Source of the DNA: Schizochytrium sp. CCTCC M209059
Lineage: Eukaryota > Sar > Bigyra > Thraustochytrida > Thraustochytriidae
NCBI GenBank assembly: GCA_000818945.1
Contig: KN805392.1
Location: 347,520 to 411,519, forward strand
Length of the DNA stretch: 64,000 bases
Direction of reading: 5' to 3'
In this document: positions 28,739 to 37,000 of the stretch, one piece after another
Layout: each line of letters opens with the position of its first letter
Numbering within the stretch: the first letter of the stretch is position 1
Notes under the pieces: model-generated
The model's input: only the letters and a program-made list of their open reading frames with translations
Database searches by the model: none
What the model was told of the DNA's origin: nothing
Translations under genes and position numbers: made by a program

Positions 28739-29914
28739 ATGGGATCGCGGCTGAGCAAAAAGGCGTCCAAGCGGCCCGAGAAGGATGGCCAAATTGAACG
28801 GCAGCAGGAAACGGCGCAGGGGACGATGACCTCGAGCGCCGGAGGTGGGCCCCGCACGTGCAAGGGTCTCTTTGCGGATGCACCAGATGATGACTTTTAC
28901 GTCAAAGAGTTTGAGCGCCGCGCCCTTGGCCCCAAGGATGTGGACATTGACATCAAGTACGCCGGCATCTGCTCCAGTGACATTCACACCAAACGGAGCG
29001 AGTGGGGCCCTACTAATTATGAAGTCTGTCCTGGACATGAAATTGCCGGAATCGTGCGCGCCGTCGGGCCCGAGGTGAAAAAGTTCAAGGTCGGCGACCG
29101 CGTGGGCGTCGGCTGCATGGTCGACTCTTGCCGAATGTGCGAATGCTGCAAGCACGGCGACGAGCAGCTCTGCATGAAGGGATTCGTCGCCACCTATAAC
29201 AGCCGTCTCAAGTACGATCATCATCCGGACAAGGGCGCCAAGACGTACGGTGGCTACTCGACGGGTATCGTCGTGGACCAAGACTTTGTGCTCTCGATAC
29301 CAAAGAGCCTGCCTCTCGACAAGGCGGCGCCATTGCTGTGCTGCGGTATTACCACATTCTCGCCGCTTTACCATTACGGTCTCAAGAAAGGCCAGCGCTT
29401 TGCCGTCGCTGGGCTCGGTGGTCTTGGCCACATGAGCGTCAAGTTCGCGATCGCTATGGGCACCAAGGTCACTGTTCTTTCTCGTGGCACTGCCAAGCGT
29501 GACGACGCGCTCAAGCTCGGCGCCCATGACTATGTCGATGTTCAAGATGCAGGCGCCATGAAGTCTGCAGCTGGTTCCATTGACTTCATTCTTGACACCA
29601 TCTCCGTCAAGCACGATTTGACATCGTACTTGCGTTTGCTCAAGTACGACGGCAAGCTCATCATGGTGGGTCTTCCGCCGGAACCGCTCGATCTCTCCGT
29701 CTTTGCCATTATTATGGGCCGCAAGACCATCGCTGGAAGCCCTATTGGAGGCATCGCCGAGACCCAGACGATGCTTGATTTCTGCGGCAAGCACGACGTC
29801 ACTCCCGAGATCGAAATCATTTCTGCGGATTACGTCGACGAGGCTTTTGAACGCGTCCACAACGCTGACGTGCGTTACCGATTTGTCATCGACATTGCAA
29901 ATACCCTCGCCTAG
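28739..29914 (+). CDS. zinc-dependent alcohol dehydrogenase, array copy 4, with MGSRLSKK N-terminus
   Basis: 391 residues. The enzyme core is complete: ICSSD, GHE and LLCCG for catalytic zinc, SCRMCECCKHGDEQLC for structural zinc, GLGGLG, and SRGTAKRDD. The extra 36 N-terminal residues start MGSRLSKKASKR, a strong-looking N-myristoylation signal (Gly2, Ser6, Lys7-Lys8) followed by basic residues that could bind acidic lipids. ATG 28739 has A at -3 and G at +4; the frame upstream reaches only a GTG at 28712. The extension is homologous in its first residues to copy 3 but lacks its polyglutamine. I infer a membrane-associated isoform; substrate unknown. Confidence 0.93.
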   Translation: MGSRLSKKASKRPEKDGQIERQQETAQGTMTSSAGGGPRTCKGLFADAPDDDFYVKEFERRALGPKDVDIDIKYAGICSSDIHTKRSEWGPTNYEVCPGHEIAGIVRAVGPEVKKFKVGDRVGVGCMVDSCRMCECCKHGDEQLCMKGFVATYNSRLKYDHHPDKGAKTYGGYSTGIVVDQDFVLSIPKSLPLDKAAPLLCCGITTFSPLYHYGLKKGQRFAVAGLGGLGHMSVKFAIAMGTKVTVLSRGTAKRDDALKLGAHDYVDVQDAGAMKSAAGSIDFILDTISVKHDLTSYLRLLKYDGKLIMVGLPPEPLDLSVFAIIMGRKTIAGSPIGGIAETQTMLDFCGKHDVTPEIEIISADYVDEAFERVHNADVRYRFVIDIANTLA

Positions 29915-30560
29915 GTGTTATTCCTCCCTCGTCCAGAAATCGAGTTCTAGTTATAAAAAAATGAAGGCATGTTGTACGTAGGTAGGTACAGGGCCTACAA
30001 CGTATGGTTCAAGTTGACTTGACTAATACAAAGCTGATGCAGGGAATGGCCACAGTTGTCTTGTCTGGTCCGCCCCACTGCACGACATAGCCCGGGCCGG
30101 TCGACGAGGTCCCAGACCAGCCTTTTCGCGAGGCGTTCATTCACTACTAACCTTGTCTGGCCCGCCTCACTGTACGACATAGCCCGGGCTGGTCGGCGGA
30201 GTACCAGACCAGCCTCTTCGTGAGGATCTTGGGTAGTAGAGGTAGTATGCACCGAGATGCGCAAGATCGCGCCGTTCATTCCCTCCCACATGGACTACTA
30301 TTAGTCCTGCTACGCCTACTACTACAAGTGCAAGGCTCGCAGACCCGCCTCCGGCCAGGACGGACGGACGGACTGTGTCGATCCGAGCCCGCACTGCGAA
30401 GCCGCTCCACTTGGCTTCTTTTCTTGGCGCGCAGACCCCGATCACTCGTGGCGCCCTGTGTCGTCCTGCCCTGCGCGATCGCGATCGCTAGCTGCCCTCG
30501 TCGAGCAAGGCGGGCAGCGAAGCTCGGAGCGGCGGGGACGGGCAGCTTGGGCGAGAGACG
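29915..30560. other. intergenic within ADH array, with 92-bp-spaced direct repeat
   Basis: 646 bp between copies 4 and 5. Two imperfect copies of a roughly 75-bp sequence lie at 30060-30133 and 30152-30225. No gene is seen. Confidence 0.5.
30060..30225. repeat. pair of imperfect 75-bp direct repeats with internal inverted arms
   Basis: Copies start at 30060 and 30152 (offset 92). Both contain the shared ACGACATAGCCCGGG core and are bounded by GTCTGG near the left and CCAGAC near the right, so each could fold into a stem. They resemble a small non-autonomous element or regulatory repeat, but no target duplication was identified. Confidence 0.75.
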
Positions 30561-31664
30561 ATGGGACGCAAAGCAGCAGGCCTCTTCGTGAAGGGGCCCG
30601 AGGGCCCCTTTGAGCGCAAGGAGTTCGAGCGGCGCGCGGTGAGCGCCAAGGATGTGGACATTGACATCAAGTACGCGGGAATCTGCGCGAGCGATATGCA
30701 TACTGCCACGAATGACTGGCGCGGGAGCGACTACTCGGAGCTCGGGATCTGCCCGGGTCACGAGATCGCTGGCGTGGTGCGCGCCGTGGGATCTGAAGTG
30801 ACCAAATTCAAGGTCGGCGACCGTGTCGGCGTGGGCTGCATGGTCGACTCGTGCCGTACCTGCGAGGATTGCCAAGAGGGTAACGAGCAGCTATGCGGAA
30901 AGGGAAACGTGCCCACGTACAATGGAAGGTACAAGTTTGACCACCATCCCGACAAGGGGGCAAAGACCTACGGCGGCTATTCCACCAGCATTGTCGTCGA
31001 TGAAGCCTTTGTATTGCGCATTCCCGATAACTTGACCCTCGACAAGGCTGCGCCTCTGTTGTGCTGTGGCATTACCACCTTTTCTCCCCTTTACCATTAT
31101 GGTCTGAAGAAGGGCCAGCATTTTGCCGTTGCTGGCCTCGGCGGCCTCGGGCACATGGCCGTCAAGTTCGCGCTGGCCATCGGTGCCAAGGTCACCGTGC
31201 TTTCTCGAGGAACTGCCAAGCGCGAAGATGCGCGCAAGCTCGGCGCTCACGACTATGTCGACGTCACCGACAAGAAGGAGATGCGCCGGGCCAGGCGCTC
31301 CATTCACTTTATTCTCGATACCATTTCGGCCAAGCACGACCTCAATGCGTATCTGCGCCTTCTCAAGAACGACGGTAAACTCATTATTGTTGGCGGTGCC
31401 CCAGATCCGCTCCCGCTGCAGGCCTTTTCCTTGATTGGCGGCCGCAAGATTGTAGGCGGCAGTCCGATTGGAGGCATTGCCGAGACGCAGACGATGCTGG
31501 ACTTTTGCGGCGAACACAATGTTTACCCGGACATTGAGCTCATCTCTGCCGACTACGTGCACGAGGCTTACAAGCGTCTTGAAAGTGCCGACGTGCGCTA
31601 CCGCTTCGTCATTGACGCTTCGAGTCTCGAACGCGATATTGTCTTTCCCGCTGTAAAGCTCTAA
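30561..31664 (+). CDS. zinc-dependent alcohol dehydrogenase, array copy 5
   Basis: 367 residues, starting directly at ATG 30561 (MGRKAAGLFVKG) without the MSR or MGSR leader of its neighbours. The core is complete: ICASD, CPGHE and LLCCG ligands, SCRTCEDCQEGNEQLC structural zinc site, GLGGLG, SRGTAKRED. It is more divergent: an insertion before CPGHE (SDYSELGICPGHE), a basic MRRARRS stretch in the nucleotide-binding domain where the others have MKSAAG, and a C-terminal extension SSLERDIVFPAVKL replacing the usual IANTLA end. The different tail and pocket region suggest another substrate preference. The N-terminus begins MG but lacks Ser/Thr at position 6, so myristoylation is unlikely. Confidence 0.95.
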   Translation: MGRKAAGLFVKGPEGPFERKEFERRAVSAKDVDIDIKYAGICASDMHTATNDWRGSDYSELGICPGHEIAGVVRAVGSEVTKFKVGDRVGVGCMVDSCRTCEDCQEGNEQLCGKGNVPTYNGRYKFDHHPDKGAKTYGGYSTSIVVDEAFVLRIPDNLTLDKAAPLLCCGITTFSPLYHYGLKKGQHFAVAGLGGLGHMAVKFALAIGAKVTVLSRGTAKREDARKLGAHDYVDVTDKKEMRRARRSIHFILDTISAKHDLNAYLRLLKNDGKLIIVGGAPDPLPLQAFSLIGGRKIVGGSPIGGIAETQTMLDFCGEHNVYPDIELISADYVHEAYKRLESADVRYRFVIDASSLERDIVFPAVKL

Positions 31665-32964
31665 GAATAAGAGTGAATCTTTGCAACTTGAACCACGTGA
31701 GATCGATGGACCAGTTCAGCGACGCGCCTTCAGCTTTGCGAGTCCTCGGCGTCGCAGTCGTCTCTGCCAACGCTGCGCGCGCTTTCGAAGGTAGGTAGGT
31801 ATACAAAATCCTTTTCCAGCTCGAAATCTTTTTCGCAACCTTTGTTCCTTGAGTGCGGCCGCAGCACAGCAGCAGCCGTCAGCGCTGCATGCGCTGCTGA
31901 CGATATAGCTTGACTCTGCCAAGATCTGGCTTCATTGTCGCATACATAATTCATCCATCTCGGTGCAATCTTGCGACCTTGCCTACGATTGCGCGTCATC
32001 GGCCCTTTGACCCCTAGGGTACATGAGCAGCGAGCGACTTGTGAGCGCAGCCCGTGCCGGTCCGCGGAAACTCTCTCGCTCTCTCCCGCGCATTCGCTAT
32101 CGCCAGCACCGAACCGCTGTTCGTTCGTTCGCGGCCTTCAGCGAGACGTCCATCTATCCAACCAACCAACCAGCCAGCCAGCCAGCCAGCAGCAGCACGC
32201 AATAATTGCCAGCCCCAGCCGCTGCTGGTTCTCTCTGCTCCGCTGCAGCAACGCTTTCGGCCTCCTAGCTCCCCCCGCCAACGCGGCAGGAGCACGCAAT
32301 GCGCGTGCCAGAGGAAGGCCTCGCGACCTCCTTGCCTGCTGCTGTCGCTCCTGCCGCCGCCGCGCTGCAGCGTGCATCTGCATGCCGCGCGTCCCACTTC
32401 TTTGCCGCAGGCCGGTTCAATCGTCGGGCGTGCGTGAACCCGCTCCGCCACCGCCGCCTCTTCGCGAGGCGACGCGGGGCGGCGCGAGGCGACGCGAGGC
32501 GACGCGAGGCGAGACACCAGGCGAGGCGAGGCGACGCGACGCGACGTGGTGCTGCGAGCTGCAGCTGCTGCTGTGCTGCGAGGACGAGTTGTGGCTGCTG
32601 CTTCGGCTGCTGCGAGGAAAGTCGAACGCGTCATCGCGAGAATGAGGAAGCCGCGGCGGCCTCCGGGAAGCCCGCGACTTCTGGGCAGGGCCGCGCTTGG
32701 CGGCGACGTCACGGCGGTCGCCGGGCACTTCGACGCAGGCACTTCGTCGCAGGCGCTTCATGGCAGGCGAGCGTTGTTCGGCTCGGGAATCCTGGCCTGC
32801 GACGCCGCGCGCTCTTGGGCGAGTTGGAGCAGCAAATCGTGAACGAGCGAGCGTGTGGCGGTGGAGAGCGGGGAAGAGGAGCTTGGCGTCGATTCGATTG
32901 CGCTGCGGAGAACTGAGTTGAGGGAAAGGCGGCGGGTGTGACAGCGAAGGTGAGGAGGAGCAGG
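31665..32964. other. intergenic within ADH array
   Basis: 1300 bp between copies 5 and 6, with CCAG/CCAACC repeats near 32157-32190 and GCGAGGCGAC repeats near 32466-32545. Open frames here are GC-rich noise. Confidence 0.45.
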
Positions 32965-34035
32965 ATGAGCCGCACCGTGAAGGGTCTTTTCGTGGAGGGC
33001 CCCGAGGATAAGTTCAAGCGCAAGGAGTTCGAGCGCCGCGCGCTAAGCCCCAAGGACGTGGACATTGACATTGTGGGTGCGGGCATTTGCAGCTCCGACT
33101 TGCACCAGGTCCGCGGCGAATGGGGAGACTCGTGCTACGATGGGCCTGGCATGTGTCCGGGTCATGAAATCACCGGCCTCGTGCGTGCCGTCGGCCCGGA
33201 GGTGACCAAGTTCAAGGTTGGCGACCGCGTGGGTGTCGGGTGCATGGTCGACTCTTGCCGCGACTGCGAGGCCTGCAAGGGAGGTGACGAACAGCTCTGC
33301 GACACGGGCTTTATTGGCACGTACAATGCAAAATACAAGTACGAGCACCACCCCGAGGTGGGGAACAGCACTTTCGGCGGCTACTCGACGGGCATTGTCT
33401 GCAATGAGGATTTCGTGCTACGCATTCCAGACAACCTCGACCTCGCCAAAGCGGCCCCTCTGCTCTGCGCAGGCGCCACCTGCTTTAGCCCTCTGCATTA
33501 TTATGGCTTTGAAAAGGGCCAAACCCTTGGCGTTGCAGGCCTCGGCGGCCTGGGCCACATGGCGGTAAAGTTTGGTATTGCAATGGGCGCCAAGGTCGTG
33601 ATTCTATCGCGTGGACTTGCAAAGAAGGAAGACGCCTTCAAACTGGGCGCTCACGAGTACATTGACGTCAAAGACCCCGAGGCGCTTCGCAAGGGGGCCA
33701 AATCGATTGACATGATCATCGACACCATTTCCGCAAAGCACGATCTCAGCGTGTATCTCAACCTGACCAAGGCCAACGGCAAGCTCATTCTTCTCGGTCT
33801 TCCAGGAAAGGAGCTTCCTGTTGACCCCGTCTCACTCGTCATGACCCGTCGCACGCTCGGTGGTAGTATTATCGCCAGCGTGAAAGAGACCCAAATCATG
33901 CTCGACTTTTGCAGCGAGCATAACATTCTCCCAGATGTCGAGTTTGTCACTGCAGACGAAGTTGACGAAGCCTATGAGCGTGTTCACAACGCCGATGTGC
34001 GCTATAGGTGCGTCATCAAAGTAGATACAATCTAA
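32965..34035 (+). CDS. zinc-dependent alcohol dehydrogenase, array copy 6 (most divergent)
   Basis: 356 residues from ATG 32965 (MSRTVKGLFVEG); the frame upstream has only a GTG. Zinc ligands are ICSSD, CPGHE and LLCAG; structural site is SCRDCEACKGGDEQLC; the loop is GLGGLG. It differs from the others in the proton-relay/substrate region (LLCAGATCFSPL, where the array has LLCCGITTFSPL), in SRGLAKKED, and in ending VIKVDTI. It also has the WGDSCYDGPGMCPGHE insertion, aligning with copy 5, so copies 5 and 6 seem to form a subgroup. Its stop codon lies only 59 bp from the stop of the convergent giant receptor gene, so the 3' UTRs probably overlap. Confidence 0.95.
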   Translation: MSRTVKGLFVEGPEDKFKRKEFERRALSPKDVDIDIVGAGICSSDLHQVRGEWGDSCYDGPGMCPGHEITGLVRAVGPEVTKFKVGDRVGVGCMVDSCRDCEACKGGDEQLCDTGFIGTYNAKYKYEHHPEVGNSTFGGYSTGIVCNEDFVLRIPDNLDLAKAAPLLCAGATCFSPLHYYGFEKGQTLGVAGLGGLGHMAVKFGIAMGAKVVILSRGLAKKEDAFKLGAHEYIDVKDPEALRKGAKSIDMIIDTISAKHDLSVYLNLTKANGKLILLGLPGKELPVDPVSLVMTRRTLGGSIIASVKETQIMLDFCSEHNILPDVEFVTADEVDEAYERVHNADVRYRCVIKVDTI

Positions 34036-34094
34036 TCTGATCATCAACGAAAGAAAAACAAAATCTTCCAAAATCTTGAAAATAGGTTGCAATT

Positions 34095-37000
34095 TTATGT
34101 CCTTTCAAGGGAATGATCTTGAACCTCTGCATCATCGATGACCTCAGCAACAAGAGACAGGGGTCGAACACTAGAGTTGTTGGCGGGGCTATTGGGAGGA
34201 GCAGCGATCTCTGTTGCAGATAAGCCGTTGCACCCCTCGAGATCGAGATCCAGAACATACGATTTTGCAAGTGCAGTCGAACCAAGAATTGAAGGCTCTT
34301 CGGTGCCTTTGCCATCACTTCCCGCCTCGTTCTTGGGAAGTTCGGGGGGAGCTCGTTTTGCGACAAACATGCTTGAGCCGCCCTTGTCATCATCGTCAAT
34401 TTCATTCTGCGGTGCCTCCCGATACCGCGGACGCAATGTGCCAACCATGGTTGCAACCAAAAACGCAAATAGACCGAGCAAAGATACCCACACGATTATA
34501 GGATCGCTTGACTCACCGGCAGTTTGAACATCCGATTGCGTGCTAATACCAAGCGTGAGCACAAATAGAAGCACTTGTGAAAGGATCTCAAAGGCCTCGT
34601 CATCTTCGCGTGCATAAGGCTTGAAGTACAGCAAGACGCAAAGAAAAAAGACGCTGCAAGCGATGAGATAGATTGATGCCGCCTGGAAGCTGGCGAGAAG
34701 GGTAAGAAGAAATCCAGAGGTCAGCATCAAACGACGGCCAAGCTCCAAACAGCCAAACCACCCATGCCCTGTCCTGTATCTGCGTTGAACGCTACGAGCC
34801 GCAGTCACAAGCAGTCGGCGAAAGCCAAGAGCCTTACTGTCCAGTCGTCGCTCATAGACCATCCCGAGCGCAAGCGCAAGCACGACTCCAACAGGATACA
34901 CCGCAATCATGACGGCAGCGTAGATGCGCATGGACTGGCTCGTCGTGGAGTCGAAGTCGATCGTAGGATCGCGCTGAAGTACGCGAAGCGGAGTACGATC
35001 ATATACCTCGTGCTCGATGGCATTATACACAAAGACAGAGAGAATACATGCGGAGATCCCGGGATACATGAACACCAGAATCTCTGTAAAGACGCGGGTC
35101 GCGAGTTCACTTACGGAAATGGAGGGCTTGATCACTCTGCGACATATCAACGCGGCCACAGCGAGAAAAGAAGCGCAGACCATGGGCCACAAGGTTACGG
35201 CTACGAGCACAGCATAGTAGTTTGTCGAGACTGCGCAGCCGACAGCAAAGAATTCGAAGAGGATCCCGACGTTGAAGTTGAGAACGAGAGCTGCGGCGGA
35301 GCCTCCTTGGCCAACCATGCCGACCATGACGCCCAGTTCAAAGACGATCTGCCCAAACTTGAGCAGAATCAGAGCCTTGCCTCGACCCGAGGCAACGAGG
35401 CGTTGCGCGACACTTTGAGGATGCTTGCGCCAGCCACACATCTTGTCGGAGAATCGCATGATGCGTCCCAAGCACGAGTGACCTCCAGAAGTACTCTTCA
35501 CATGTCGCGCCGTGAGGAGTCTCGACTTAAGTGACTTGTGAACGACGTAAAGAGCTGGAAGCAGCGCAATGATGATCACGATGCACGCCCAGATGACGAC
35601 CTTGGCTTTATCGCGTGTCTGCTGGGCCGATGAGCAGAACGAGCACCGAGACTCTCCGTTCAAAGCATAGCCTTCCATGCAGCTTGCGCACAATGTGCCC
35701 GTGTGGTACGGAGAGCAGTAGAGCGTGCTGCTCGTTTCTTCGTTCCCGGACTGCGCCAGAGACCGAGAAGAGGAGTTGCTGGGCTCGCAGTAGCTGTCTC
35801 TGGGACACTGGCGGATGTCAATACTCGTGTTGGCAATGCGCCAGTAGTGCTGACGGATAGAAAGCGTTTCGACAGTAAGGCCATCCTCGTCACAGATGGC
35901 ACCGACCGCGAGCTTCTCGTTTTCGTAGCAAGAGATGGACTCGTTCCCAACCATTACGTTTCCCGAATATGATAGGCAATCCTGGATGGAGACAGTCCCC
36001 GTCGAAACCGTGAATTCACGACCTTCAGGACAAGGAAAGCAAGCTGCATCCTCGAGGCTCTCGCGGTATGTGCCAATCTCGCATGGCACGCAGGTTTGGT
36101 TAGCCGATTCGCGTTCGTACCCAATTTTGCAGTTATCTGGCTCGCAGCTTGCGGAGCCGCTTGAGAAGGTCGTGAACCCTGTGAAACACTTTTCACACGC
36201 TCCCAAACCTGCGCTTGACTTGAAGTAGCCCACCTCGCACGCAGAGCACACTTGGCCCGTTCCATCAAGCTCATAGCCGGCGTCGCACATGCACTCTCCG
36301 TCATAGAGCTCCAAGTTTCCCTTGCATGTGCATTGCGTCTCGTTTGTTGCTCCTGCGACATTTGTGTCGGTCAAACTTGAATTGCCGGGACACTGCGTGC
36401 AAATGTCAAGGCCAGCTTCGGACTTGAACGTACCTCGGGCGCACAGCTCGCATGTGTCTGTGGTCTCGTCGTATCCAGATCCCGCAGGACATGTACACTC
36501 GAAGTCGTTGTTCATGACGAAAGGAGAAAGACACTCGCACTGCGAAATGTCTGGGGTATCGGGGAAAATGAACGTCCCTGCCTCGAGATTGGTTGTAGAA
36601 CGGTCTGGACAGACTTGCTTGCAGCCAGTGCCATACCTGCCGGATGCGCATTGCTCGCAGGCACTACCTTGGAACTGGGCAGGGCAATTGCACGTCCCGA
36701 TGGCCGCCGCGACACTTGCAATGCCTTGCGCGTCAGCTGCAAGTTCAAAGATCTCGTCCTCGGATGCAGAGCCAGATGCAGCGCAAGTCGCTCGATTCCC
36801 GGTGCATTCCGTTCGACAGTCCTTTGCGGTGTTGATGAAGGCCACGAGAGCTTGTAATGCATTCTTTGAAGAGAAGTAAAACTCCCCTCCGCTTCTACCA
36901 CTTTCGGCGACGATATCCAGATCTCCATCACCGTCGAGGTCGACTGCCGAAAGACGGAAAGACCAAGTGAGCTCCAAGTCAAATGATGAAACCCGCGAAG

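Noticed and set aside
28730..29860. 376-codon open frame on - opposite ADH copy 4
   Set aside because: Similar antisense frames exist opposite the other ADH copies; they follow from codon bias, not a conserved antisense gene.
31971..32916. Arg/Ala/Ser-rich frames between ADH copies 5 and 6
   Set aside because: They translate GCGAGGCGAC and CCAG repeats, and all frames are open; no protein character.
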